This document shows, piece after piece, positions 1 through 9,236 of a DNA stretch of 33,736 bases. The position numbers and the translations under genes are program-made. How positions within the stretch are numbered: position 1 is the first letter of the stretch; every line of letters starts with the position of its first letter. The stretch lies in assembly GCF_000003815.2 (NCBI RefSeq), contig NW_023365695.1, forward strand, positions 1 through 33,736, in the 5' to 3' direction. A model generated the notes under the pieces. The model worked only from the letters and a program-made list of their open reading frames with translations. It was not told the DNA's origin and made no database searches. The stretch is from Branchiostoma floridae. Taxonomy: Eukaryota; Chordata; Leptocardii; Amphioxiformes; Branchiostomatidae.

Positions 1-270
1 ACTGGAGAAAACCCCTACATGTGTGGGGAGTGTGGGTACAGGACAGCTCGCAAGTTTGACTTATCCCGACATATGAGAATTCACACTGGTGAAAAACCTC
101 TCAAGTGTGACTATTCTGCATCACAGAAATCCACTTTGGATGACCACATGACAAAACACACCGGTGAGAAGCCCTACATGTGTGGAGATTGTGGGTACAA
201 GACACATCAAAGGTCTAAACTATCCAGACATTTGAGGACCCATACACCAGAGAAAACCCTACAACTTTGA
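1..270 (+). CDS. C2H2 zinc-finger protein, 3' end
   Basis: The frame is open from base 1 to the stop at 268-270, so this is the C-terminal part of a longer gene. Three tandem fingers with TGEKP linkers are visible. Finger 1 (CGEC...HMRIH) and finger 3 (CGDC...HLRTH) have all four zinc ligands. Finger 2 reads KCDYSASQKSTLDDHMTKH and lacks the second cysteine; relatives of this type usually read KCDQCDYSA, so a 9-base in-frame deletion is likely. The protein ends eight residues after the last histidine (TPEKTLQL). Such poly-finger proteins are normally nuclear DNA-binding factors and form large families in amphioxus. The target is unknown. No intron is visible in this part. Confidence 0.85.
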   Translation, partial: TGENPYMCGECGYRTARKFDLSRHMRIHTGEKPLKCDYSASQKSTLDDHMTKHTGEKPYMCGDCGYKTHQRSKLSRHLRTHTPEKTLQL

Positions 271-555
271 AACTGTGAAACTTTATTCATTTCATTGAAA
301 TATTTCATTTCACCAGGGAAAACATCACGCAGGCTGCTGCCTCAAAATCTACCTTGTAGCCAGAGGCTGAATTTTGTCTTTCTTAGACTGAACCACTGCC
401 AGCACCTAAAACGCTACGTGTGTAATGCACGCATTAAAATCAAATATAATAGATTCGTGTATATTATTGTATAAATAAAAGTACTGTCACCTAAACGTCA
501 TCATCCAAGGGGACGAGGAATAGCACATGCAATTTCTGTACACTACAAAGAATGA
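271..555. other. 3' flank of zinc-finger gene, no gene seen
   Basis: AT-rich sequence. An ATAAATAAAAG stretch near 470-480 could be the polyadenylation signal of the zinc-finger gene. Nothing else was recognised. Confidence 0.4.
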
Positions 556-561
556 TTAAAT

Positions 562-1014
562 ATTTAACTTTAACTTTAACTTTATTGCAAACTCATGCCC
601 GAAGGCTAATTGCAAAAATACATGTATGAAAGTACGATGATGATAACGTTAGTGATACAATAACAAAGTGGACATTAAGTGAAATAGGAGTCATCAACTA
701 GAGATACTTCTAATCTAGAATAAATGCTATCGGGTTTGATTTCTTTTCTGCATACAGTGGAGGATGAAATTTCCAACATTTTGGGAGACATATGCATTGG
801 GTGGTGCTAACAGAAGGACAGTTTTTTGTAGTTCGGTACGATGTGCAAAGCTCGGAAAAATTTTGTTGACTAGTTTAAATAGTTTGTCTCTTTCGGTACT
901 GTAGTGTGGACAATGACAAATAAAGTGCATTTCATCTTCCACTGCTTTTCCTGTACAATATTTACATATCCTCTCGTTAACAGGTAATTGTAACTGGATT
1001 GGAGGTTTGTGCAA
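562..1014 (-). mobile_element. LINE 3' fragment (C-terminal zinc-knuckle region and tail)
   Basis: On the minus strand an open frame (1014-727) encodes a peptide with ERICKYC, VEDEMHF and CHCPHY, the cysteine/histidine-rich segment usual at the C-terminus of non-LTR reverse transcriptase proteins. After the stop the 3' UTR runs to an AATAAAGTTAAAGTTAAAG tail at 562-583, a short tandem repeat as found at the 3' ends of CR1/L2-like elements. The reverse transcriptase domain itself is missing, so this is a 5'-truncated dead copy. The clade cannot be fixed from so short a piece. Confidence 0.7.
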
Positions 1015-1321
1015 GCTTTATAACTGGAATATGGTGCAAGATATAAGAGTATGATCAAAAGACAACAAGATACACAAAACGTTAAACAAACTTCGTTATT
1101 TATTGAGCAATCCGTCGCATCTTTGGTGGCAGTCTGCCCAGTCACTATAATTATAGCTATAGCCGACGTGTAATTAACGTTTTATCATGCTTTGACATAC
1201 GTACTTTTGCGTTAAAAGCTTTCAATCATATATAAAATGCAGAAAGGATAATAATAATCATTTCTAAAATTATAGTACTTGACGACAGCAAGCCGGAAGT
1301 GGATGTGGATATTATTGATGC

Positions 1322-1552
1322 TACCCTGGGTGCCAGACCGGATCGGGCAGCCAACCAGTTTATTCGGGGGCCCAAGGCAGTCTGCCCGCCGATCTAAATT
1401 GACCGCTCCGGGAACTTATGCCCGAAGGAGGTTTGCCTTTCTCGGGGGACGGCAAAACTTCCCGGAGCGCTAAATTAGATTGCCGGGCAGACTGCCCTGG
1501 GCCCCCGAAGACTGAACCGCCTGCCGCCCCTGGGTATCGTCTGGTTCCAGAA
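1322..1552. mobile_element. Palindromic MITE, family A, copy 1
   Basis: Long inverted arms: the block around 1366-1415 (GGGGGCCCAAGGCAGTCTGC and on) reappears reversed at about 1458-1507 (GCAGACTGCCCTGGGCCCCC). The outer ends read TACCCTGGGTGCCAGACC and CTGGTTCCAG. There is no coding capacity. Its length (about 231 bp), ends and arms match a second copy at 15871-16106, and its ends match a third at 17633-17865. Confidence 0.75.
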
Positions 1553-1597
1553 TGCAGAATTGATAATGATAATGATAATTTATGAAATGATGGTACT

Positions 1598-1770
1598 TTA
1601 AACTTCCGACAGTAAGCCGGCCATGATAGATGAGGAAGTGGACATGGATATTATTGATGATCGCCCCGCTGACAGGAGACTGGCGATGAGACTAACCAGA
1701 CCACTGCGGAACAGACCATGGCGTGTGGGGAGAGCAAACATCCGGAAACTCTCTTGGGCCATGTTGATTT
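1598..1770 (+). other. Exon-like open stretch with a duplicated start
   Basis: An open reading stretch reads DSKPAMIDEEVDMDIIDDRP and continues as an arginine-rich segment to a TGA near 1770. A shorter version (DDSKPEVDVDIID) lies at about 1280-1319 and is cut off by the family A MITE. The acidic start and basic remainder are unlike surrounding DNA, but no family was recognised and splice sites are weak. It could be a decayed transposon exon or a broken host exon. Confidence 0.25.
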
Positions 1771-1939
1771 GATTATATGGATGACATCCTCTGGGAGCCA
1801 AAAAATTGGTGCGAGCGCATGAAGAAAAGAAGTTGCTTTCATTATGATCAGGAAGGTGGAATAAATGATTAGACACAGAATATGGTGTTTTTTGTTCTTG
1901 TACGTCTTCTTTGAACTTAAGGATTAACTTCGGCATTGT

Positions 1940-3070
1940 ATGAAATTAGTAGTCGTTTTTCGATTTTTCTGCAATATATGGCATATATTTGCTGACTTTA
2001 CCGTTTACAGCTGCTTTGTACGAATACAGTATGATCAAAACCATTTAGGGATTGATGCGCGCGCGACTCTAGAACACACTCTGGTAGTGCGAACAGGGAC
2101 ACATCATCAGTGATGAACCCGGGGTCATTGGGTGTTTCGGGCCTTTGATCATCATACACCCTCGCCCGAATGTTATTGATATGATCCAACCAACATTTCC
2201 TAAATTAAATATGCAAATTGTAAAAGTATGGCTGAAAAGACAACAAAACACAAAAAGTGTAAAATGATTTGCGTTGTAGCTATTGGATTATATCGGCAGG
2301 CGTTGGGAGGATTTACCTGTCCAAGAAAATAACAAGAGCGAAGTTGAGTGGAGATTATGGTCATTTCTATCAAGTTTCTACAGTCAAACTTTAAGTTAGC
2401 CTTTTTTACATGGGGAGATGATTTTAAAACGCCAGTGTGAGTCAGATACTCAGACAAACAGAATCCTTCGTAGCAAAATAGACAAGCGTAAACTGACTCC
2501 CTGACCAATTTCCCGATTTTTTTGCCAAAGTCTACAATCCCCACATTCCCGTAGGAAGATCTGGTGGTAAAAAGGTAGCAGAAGGAGAGAGATGGGCTCC
2601 ACCTTCCAGTACCGTGCCCTGACACAGTGGATAACAACAACCCACTGACCCTACGGCCTCACAAAGGCTATGAGACTGTTTTCACATTTTTGGTACTATA
2701 GAAACCCTATTCATCTGAACGTCTCTATCAAAGAAGACGTACTGTATTATATATGCGTTAGGATTACTAATCGTAGTTGAACCCGATTTTGGCAGGGATT
2801 TAGTATCAAGAATCTCACAGAGAAAAGACGAACGCTAGGCGAGAAATTGCTCTATTTCCTCCGTCTCTCCTTGAAGAATGTCCCCATCACCGACGATTGT
2901 TGCGGAGGCATTAAGCGCTGGGTGAGATATCGCGATGGGAGGTTATTTCTGCGAAAGTGCAAACGGTCGGTGATATTGTGAGGAATATGGATCGGCAAGA
3001 TCTCCCAGCCACTAACTTGGTGATAGCACTGCAATCTACAATTGGACAGAGTGCTCAACAAATTTCATAC
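1940..3070. other. Intergenic, one repeat fragment
   Basis: No gene seen. The segment at about 2620-2740 (GACACAGTGGATAACAACAA and on, ending CTATCAAAGAAGACG) matches part of the repeat cluster at 4291-5790. The rest was not recognised. Confidence 0.4.
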
Positions 3071-3082
3071 AGTGCTACCGGC

Positions 3083-3422
3083 CTAATCTCCAAGCAGATT
3101 CCTCCGGTGGCATAAAACAGTAACATAAGCTGGGGAAGGACTTCAGCCGGCAGAGGGGTAAAATTGGCCAGTTACTGGCTCGGAAGGGTTGTAAAACGAT
3201 AATCCCGGCCAAATTTAGCCAATTTGCACGTTGGAGGTAAGTGGATACTAGGAGGAGCAGAAACACGTTTCTAAAAAGACAGCCCCTCCGATCCCAGTGC
3301 CTTTGACCCGTTCCGTTCTGTGGCAGATTCCACGGTGGCCAATTTTACCCCTCTGCCGGCTGAAGTCCTTCCCCAGCTTATGTTACTGTTTTATGCCACC
3401 GGAGGAATCTGCTTGGAGATTA
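3083..3422. mobile_element. MITE with 87-bp perfect terminal inverted repeats
   Basis: Arms 3084-3170 and 3336-3422 are exact reverse complements by eye, beginning TAATCTCCAAGCAGATTCC. The 8-bp sequence CTACCGGC stands directly outside both ends (3075-3082 and 3423-3430), which fits a hAT-type 8-bp target duplication. There is no ORF for a transposase. Arm identity suggests recent activity. A related, more diverged palindrome lies at 17969-18141. Confidence 0.85.
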
Positions 3423-3439
3423 CTACCGGCTCAGTTCAG

Positions 3440-3730
3440 CTCAAAGAAGAGCTATTCTTCCACTGGTCATGACAAAGAAGACAGACACTATGTACAGTAT
3501 TTACAGGTTCATTTTGAGACTTTATGAGACTTTATTTGAAAATCCATCAGTGCCACTTATCTTCCCGGACTTCATGACAAACAATGGCTTACACACAAAA
3601 CATTGTACCAGGGAAATTCCCCTAGCTCCTTACAACAAGCACAATAAACAGTGGACCACGGCTTAACGTCCCTAACGTCCCGTCCTAAGGAGCGTGAGCG
3701 ACACATCCGGGATTCAAACGCACGACCGCT
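3440..3730 (-). mobile_element. tRNA-derived SINE-like element
   Basis: Read on the minus strand, a B-box-like GCGTTTGAATCCC occurs near 3710-3722. It is followed by GGGACGTTAAGCCGTGGTCC, GGGGAATTTCCCTGGTACAA and a 3' part ending with TGTCATGACCAGTGGAAG. The 3' part is repeated at 29405-29515, where the two halves are contiguous; this copy has about 90 extra bases (roughly 3510-3600). No coding capacity. A clear A box was not identified, so the tRNA origin is inferred from the B box only. Confidence 0.5.
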
Positions 3731-3932
3731 AGCCGAAAGGCCTACACTGTTTTGAACTGGCCCGTGGATACCGCCCCTCCCTGGGGGATCTGCTTGGACC
3801 AGTTGGACACTGCTCAGCCCTTGGGACACTGTCTTTGCCCCTTTTTGATCTGCTTGGAGATTGTAGCTCGCAACAAGGTTGCAGGACGATCGAAGGCTAA
3901 TCATTGTCCCGCCCGGAAGTTACACCGTGAGA

Positions 3933-4290
3933 TATAACTTCACACTATAACATATGACTGTGTTAGTTACTTCTCTTTGTTATTTATTGATTCACTGATC
4001 ATACATCTTTTGTTGTATTATTATAACATATGATTGTGTTAGTTACTTATGTTTGTTATTTATTGAATTCACTGATCGTACATCTTTTGCATTGTTATGA
4101 CATGTTCCAGTTCTTTCTTTGTTAATTATGATTTCATTGATCATACATTTTGTATAAGCATAGAGGAGGAGGGCATAGCATAAACCGTTAAGGTTTTTTC
4201 CCTCCTCCTGCACCTGTTTTATATCTTATTCTCTTCTGTATCTATTATCATTTTGTATGAGCAAACTGAATAAACAAACAAACAAACAAA
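3933..4290 (+). mobile_element. LINE 3' UTR fragment with stem-loop and (AAAC)n tail
   Basis: Begins with three diverged ~75-bp tandem copies (AACATATGATTGTGTTAGTT type, 3949-4150). These are followed by a perfect stem GGAGGAGGG/CCCTCCTCC (about 4165-4208) and a GAATAAACAAACAAAC tail. CCGTGAGA flanks both sides (3925-3932 and 4291-4298), as expected of a target duplication. Structure and tail fit the 3' end of a CR1/L2-like LINE, but no reverse transcriptase sequence is present. Confidence 0.55.
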
Positions 4291-5790
4291 CCGTGAGAAA
4301 TAGAGCTAATTTCCATCTCTGGCAGTGGCGAGAAACAAACTAGCGCGGCGTTAATACTCTATTAGTCCCGACAATGATGGACCCGTGACCCGCGGTGAAG
4401 GATATTCAATGCGGACAGTTCTTTTTGTGACTGGCGTGCGCTGACGCAAGCAGTTTTGTCCCTGCAATTTGACTTTCCATACTCCAACCAGGTGTAAAAA
4501 ATGGGCACCTGACTTCAGTTAGGGAGTTAAAAGGCATCAAATGGTCTAGACAATGACAACCCACTGTACTCTCCAAGCAGAGGTTATTTAGTCATTTTTA
4601 TCAGGCTTTCTATTTCGTGTTGTATTTTGCTGTGTCAAAACGCTGGCGGACTTCAAGAAATATGACAAAATAGAAAGCCCGATAAAAAAATGACACAAAA
4701 AAGCGTAAAAAAACAGCCTAACCTCTGCTTGGAGAGTATTTTCTCTCTACAATTTGACTTTCCTCACTCCACCCAGGTGTCAAAAATGGGCACCTGATTT
4801 CGGTTAGGGAGGTAAAAGGCATCAAATGGTCTAGACACAGTGGATGACAACTCACTACCCTTACGGCCTCAAAAAGGCTATAGGACTAAGTTTACATTTT
4901 TTTTTGCACTGTAGAAACCTTATTCTTTTTAACTTTTCTATTAAAGAACATGAACTGTCGCGTCTCATGCCGTGAGAAATAGAGCTAATTTCCACCGCTG
5001 GCCGTGACAGCGGAGAGAGAAACAAACTAGCGCGGCGCTTATACTTCATTACCCCTCGGTAATGATGGAAACATGACCCCCGGCGAGGGGATATTCAATA
5101 CTGACGCAAGCAGTTTTCTTCCTACAATTTTAGCAGAAACCTTATTAATTTGAACTTCGTTTCTCTATCAAAGAAGATGCTCTGTCGCGTCTGATGCCGT
5201 GAGAAATAGAGCTAATTTCCACCGCAGATAGTGACACCGGAGAGAGAAACAAACTAGCGAGGCTCTCATTACCCCTCGGTAATGATGGAACCGTGACCCG
5301 CAGCGAGGAGATATTCAATACTGTCTTACTCTTCTTTTTGTGAATACCTTGCGCTGACACAAGCGGTTTTCTCCCTACAATTTGACTTTCCTCAGTCCAC
5401 CCAGGTTTTAAAACAAACTGGGCACCTGACTTCAGTTAGGGAGGTAAAAGGAATTAAATGGTATATACACAGTGGATGACAACCCACTGCACTTACGGCC
5501 TCAAAAAGGCTATAGGACTAAGTTTACATTTTTTTGCACTGTAGAAACCTTATTCTTTTACACTTCTCTATCAAAGAAATGCGTTGTTGCGGCTGATGCT
5601 CTGAGAAATAGAGTTAATTTCCACCGCTGGCCGTGACAGCAGATAAAACAAACTAGCGAGGCGCTTATAGCCTATTACCCCTCGGCAATGATGTAAGCGT
5701 GACCCGCGGGGTGGGGATATTTAATACTGACGGTTCTTTTGTGAATGGCATGCGCTGACGCAAGCAGTTCTATATCCTGATAATTTGTCA
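4291..5790. repeat. Irregular cluster of about four related repeat copies
   Basis: The motif TGAGAAATAGAGCTAATTTC recurs near 4294, 4973 and 5201, and with one change near 5602. It is followed each time by AACAAACTAGCG, a 'CCTCGGTAATGATGG'-like block, GATATTCAATACTGACG and CGCAAGCAGTTTT. A second shared block, TTTCCTCACTCCACCCAGGT with GGTAAAAGGCATCAAATGG, is a motif I associate with invertebrate SINE bodies. Spacing is irregular (about 680, 228 and 400 bp), partly because a MITE sits in copy 1. Function unknown. Confidence 0.6.
4569..4736. mobile_element. TA-flanked MITE nested in repeat cluster
   Basis: The ends are exact inverted repeats of CTCTCCAAGCAGAGGTTA, flanked on both sides by TA. 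The inner arms are AT-rich and also inversely related (GGCTTTCTATTTCGTG / TAGAAAGCC). Length is 168 bp with no ORF. TA flanks suggest mobilisation by a Tc1/mariner-like or similar TA-targeting transposase. It interrupts the first copy of the surrounding repeat, so it arrived later. Confidence 0.7.
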
Positions 5791-6586
5791 TGTCTGTAAC
5801 TTGAATAAGGTAGAGGATGGAGCCAACTTGATGTAAAATTGTGGTATATATCGTCATGACAGAAGTATTATAGGAAAGTTTCCTCATTCTAAATCTATGT
5901 CAATCACTGGAAAATCATTTTAACTGATGTGTTTTCACCTTGATACTGTTTTATGCAAACTCTCAAGCTTCATATCCAACATCACTAACAGACGAGAAGA
6001 AGCCGTTCCTTTTTGTGAAGCATTGTCAAAAATATCTGGAATGCGGTAAGAATGTTTAGAATACAGTACGAATTGCCAAGAATTGCCACGAATAGAAAAT
6101 AATTTTTATCCCGACGGCATGCCGGCTCATTCGTGCTCTCGTATGAAGGGGGCTTTAGCGATGGAATAACACGTAATTTTTATGCGCCCAATGCTAGAAG
6201 AAATCTAGTAAGACTTTAGTTGGATTTTTTACGGTTAAGTCATTAATAAAAGACGAAAACTAGCCGAAATCCCCTCGGCCGGGTTATGTGGATGTGATAA
6301 TCGGGGTTTCTGCTTACAGCGCCAGTAAAAGGGATTTGTCGTTATCCTTTCAACTGTTTATTCTTCCCATGTTAGTTCAGTAATGCCTGCCAAAATGTGT
6401 TATTTTCTGAAAGGGCTTTTATAGGCCGCGGCAGACTCGTTTCCAGGGGCGTGTGGAAGTATTATGAGCGCCGATTGGCAACATCATACAAACTATCTAT
6501 TGAAGACCGCTATCTTGCTGATACATTGAAAACACAACTTAACGTGTAGACGTAGAGAAATCAGGCGTAATGACATCGTTATTGAA
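5791..6586. other. No gene recognised
   Basis: AT-rich to mixed sequence with no long open frame, no splice-site-bounded coding stretch and no repeat I could match inside the window. Confidence 0.4.
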
Positions 6587-6766
6587 GTAAAGGCCGAATA
6601 GAGTCAAGCATTAGCGCGTGATACGCAGTCCGGATGTATCGTAGGCGATCTAAAGTTCGCTACCAACCTCAGTCCTAGAGGGACAACCTTGCCGCGACCT
6701 AATATATATTTTAAAGAGTGTGCTCAGTGCAATGCCATTGACCATTTCTAATAAGCACCATCTCTG
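6587..6766. repeat. 180-bp dispersed repeat, copy 1
   Basis: Starts TAAAGGCCGAATAGAGTCAA and is about 90% identical by eye to 8395-8575 in the same orientation. The two copies bracket the minisatellite, the WD40-like exon and the mariner remnant. No terminal inverted repeats and no ORF seen; identity unknown. Confidence 0.75.
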
Positions 6767-7140
6767 TTTCATGAGCCCTGGGCCACACACAACGCAATCA
6801 CTACAGCAGGGGGCTAGTCCACTAGTAGTGGTGTGTTACATATCCAGATATTACCATCATGCAAGACCCAGCATGCTTTATGGGGCCTTGGACCGAATCA
6901 CTCTCAGTCAAATCACTGCCCTATTTTTGTAACACTCCACCAGTCACATGTACAGAGCTAGAAGTTTGTAGATTAAGTCCTAGTCCGCTCATCAAGTGTC
7001 TCCTAGCCATTAATCGTAGTCAACAGAGCACTACAAGGGGTCAGGGAACACAACACAACATGGTGTGTGTTCAACTTCCATACTCTTTCCCGAATGCTGA
7101 CTGCTAAGCAGGGAAAGCAGCATGTACCATTTTTATAGTC
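6735..7140 (-). mobile_element. SINE copy split by a later insertion
   Basis: The two outer parts (about 6775-6836 and 7061-7140) match the SINE at 25886-26112: the shared block GGGCTAGTCCACTAGTAGTG and the block GAAAGCAGCATGTACCATTT. The matching halves are separated by 224 bp (6837-7060) flanked by the 8-bp direct repeat TGGTGTGT, indicating a nested insertion. The inserted piece has no obvious inverted termini. Confidence 0.6.
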
Positions 7141-7183
7141 TTTGGTATTAATGATATAAGTGATATGTAGCATACGGAATATT

Positions 7184-7761
7184 GGTTGACTCGCAGTCAG
7201 GGTTGACTCGCCGTCAGGGTTGACTCGTGGTCAGGGTTGATTCGCGGTCATGGTTGACTCGCCGTCGGGGTTGATTCGCGGTCAGGGTTGATTCGCGGGC
7301 AGGGTTGATTCGCGGTCAGGGTTGACTCGCTGTCAGGGTTGACTCGCTGTCAGGGTTGACTCGCGGGCAGGGTTGACTCGCGGTCAGGGTTGACTCGCGG
7401 TCAGAGTTGATTCGCGGTCAGGGTTGACTCGCGGTCAGGGTTGACCCGCGGGCAGGGTTGACCCGCGCTCAGGGTTGACCCGCGGTCAGGGTTGACCCGC
7501 GCTCAGTGTTGACCCGCGCTCAGTGTTGACCCGCGCTCAGTGTTGACTCGCGGTCAGGGTTGACCCGCGCTCAGTGTTGACCCGCGCTCAGTGTTGACCC
7601 GCGCTCAGGGTTGACCCGCGCTCAGGGTTGACCCGCGCTCAGTGTTGACCCGCGCTCAGGGTTGACTCGCGGTCAGGGTTGACTCGCGGTCAGGGTTGAC
7701 TCGCGGTCAGGGTTGACTCGCGGTCAGGGTTGACTCGCGGTCAGGGTTGACTCGCGGTCAG
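7184..7761. repeat. 17-bp minisatellite, 34 copies
   Basis: The unit GGTTGACTCGCGGTCAG is repeated without a single insertion or deletion: copies start at 7184 and the last at 7745, exactly 33 x 17 bases later. Variants are grouped. CT/TT types lie at the left, a block of GACCCGCGCTCAG types in the middle (about 7490-7660), and six near-identical GACTCGCGGTCAG copies at the right. A TTGA tetranucleotide tract (7794-7848) separates it from the following exon. Confidence 0.95.
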
Positions 7762-7793
7762 GGTCGATTCCTGAAACTTTTGGGTGTAACTGT

Positions 7794-7848
7794 GATTGAT
7801 TGATTGATCAATTATTCATTTATTGATCATTGATTGATTGATTGATTG
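7794..7848. repeat. TTGA/TGAT microsatellite before splice acceptor
   Basis: Imperfect TGATTGAT repeats with palindromic TGATCA spots, running to within about 10 bp of the acceptor CTTTGCAG of the WD40-like exon. The polypyrimidine tract of that exon is therefore short. Confidence 0.8.
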
Positions 7849-7857
7849 TCTTTGCAG

Positions 7858-8057
7858 ACGTCTATCTCCGGGCTGACCTGGGACCCCGCAGGCCACCTGC
7901 TTGTGACGCTAGCTGAAGACGTGTGCCTGAAGCTGTGGGGGTGTAACTGCGACACCTGGACGCTGGTGTACATCATCCCGCACGCCTCGCCCGCAGCCGC
8001 CATGGACTGGTGCCCTGTTCTGGGGAAAGGGGACGAACCTCGCGTCATGCTCGCCAC
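7858..8057 (+). CDS. Single internal exon of a WD40-like protein
   Basis: The exon starts after TTTGCAG (AG at 7856-7857) and ends before GTAACA (8058). It reads 66 codons plus two bases: phase 0 at the start, phase 2 at the end. The peptide begins TSISGLTWDPAGHLLVTLAE and continues DVCLKLWG, the pattern of a WD40 beta-propeller blade, then TWTLVYIIPHASPAAAMDWC and a VLGKGDEP loop. It is GC-rich and codon-like compared with its surroundings. I do not recognise the protein, and no partner exon was found in the window. The upstream intron holds the minisatellite; the downstream intron starts 30 bp before a mariner fragment. It may also be an isolated exon of a decayed gene. Confidence 0.6.
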
Positions 8058-8085
8058 GTAACACCCCAGGTTGGTCCTCCAACAG

Positions 8086-8394
8086 ATGCCTCATCAATGG
8101 CAGAAGAGGAACGACAAGGTCTGGGGGCTGTTTCCACAGACTTCCGGCCATGTTTGAATTCAGGATGCCAGCGTTTTACAAGGTCATATGATGGGGCATC
8201 ATCACCATAATATATATAAGTTTCTTTCATTTCATCAAAAGTCTCCTTTGGTGTACGTCCTTTCAAATACAAAAGTTCAGAGCTCTTTTTTTGCAACATT
8301 AACTATAGAGATATGAATCGTTACACATGCAAAATTTCATCTAAGTCAGACAGCTGGAAGTGGGTCAGAATTATTACTTATTGAACGCCCCTCG
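8086..8394 (-). mobile_element. Mariner transposon, 5' end fragment
   Basis: The minus-strand frame (start 8299) encodes the N-terminal helix-turn-helix region of a mariner/Tc1 transposase: LKGRTPKETFDEMKETY, then GDDAPSYDLVKRWHPEFKHG and SSSAIDEASV. Upstream of it lies a mariner-like terminal sequence, CGAGGGGCGTTCAATAAG, ending at 8394 next to a TA. The catalytic DDD domain and the other terminus are missing; sequence after residue ~72 is host DNA. Dead remnant. Confidence 0.85.
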
Positions 8395-8575
8395 TAAAGG
8401 CCGAATAGAGTCAAGCATTAGCGCGTGATACGCAGTCCGGATGTATCGTAGGTGATCTAAAGTTCGCTACCAACCTCAGTCCTAGAGGGAGAACCTTGCT
8501 GCGACCTAATATGTATTTTTAAGGAGATTGCTCAGTTCAAGGCCATTGTCCACTTCTATTAAAGCCCACTGTAGC
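8395..8575. repeat. 180-bp dispersed repeat, copy 2
   Basis: Same orientation and about 90% identity to 6587-6766. It starts exactly at the TA that borders the mariner terminal repeat, so its original left end may have been replaced when the mariner inserted. Confidence 0.75.
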
Positions 8576-9040
8576 AGCATTTCTTCTCCCTAAGTCAGAA
8601 ACATTGAGCTTCTGCACGTTTGACTAACTGACCCAATAGGCAGAGGTACGAGCGACCTTTGGGGGCCTGGTGGAGGTAAACACCTTACCCATGCCACTTA
8701 AAAGTAACTTGTGATCAAAGACATCAAAGTAATGACGGACACACACACACACGATAAAAACAAACGCCGAAGTAAAGCTGTTGTGTTTAATGTAGTACCT
8801 TGTTCTGAACACAAACCTTGAGGTATAATATAACAAACTTGCCTATTCCTGAGGTGCGGACCCACATGTCCTGCTGACCATATTTGGTACTTCACGGTGC
8901 TCTAAGCCTACCAAAAACTCATAAAATCATTGATAAAAGCAGGGGAACTTCGTGAATACACCACGACCTCGCTGTAGTATATACTAGCTGCAAATAGTGT
9001 ATGTCTTTAGTTGAGGTATGCTAGATTTTATCCTGTGTTT
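8576..9040. other. No gene recognised
   Basis: Non-coding sequence with a short (CA)n run near 8740-8752. No match to other parts of the window was noticed. Confidence 0.4.
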
Positions 9041-9236
9041 ATACCCCCCCCCCCTCACATTAGGCGAAAATCGATCGGACGACGAGTGGGTGAGCTTTAA
9101 ATTACGAGGAGGCATGACCCTGACGGGAAGGAGGAAACTCCGCCATTCCTTCGTCGGCAGCAGGGTCATGCCTCCTCGTAATTTAGAGCTCGCAGACTCG
9201 TCGTCCGATCGATTTTCGCCTAATGTGAGGGGGTAT
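9041..9236. mobile_element. Palindromic MITE with ~76-bp arms
   Basis: The left arm 9041-9122 (ATACCCCC...CTCACATTAGGCG) and right arm 9161-9236 (CGCCTAATGTGAGGGGGTAT) are near-perfect inverted repeats differing at a few bases; the left one carries an expanded C run. The loop is about 38 bp. There is no ORF of its own. Flanking duplications were not clear. Confidence 0.85.

Noticed and set aside
2200-2640. Minus-strand open frame of 146 codons
   Set aside because: No recognisable domain; part overlaps the repeat also found at 4860-4930; no splice or promoter support.
3690-3725. Genuine tRNA gene on the minus strand
   Set aside because: A B-box-like sequence is present but no acceptor stem or anticodon arm can be paired; SINE head is more likely.
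3752-3937. Another MITE marked by ATCTGCTTGGAGAT
   Set aside because: Only one end-like sequence (about 3848-3861) is present; no matching inverted partner at a reasonable distance.
7184-7761. CRISPR-like array
   Set aside because: Units are contiguous with no spacers and the genome is eukaryotic; it is a minisatellite.
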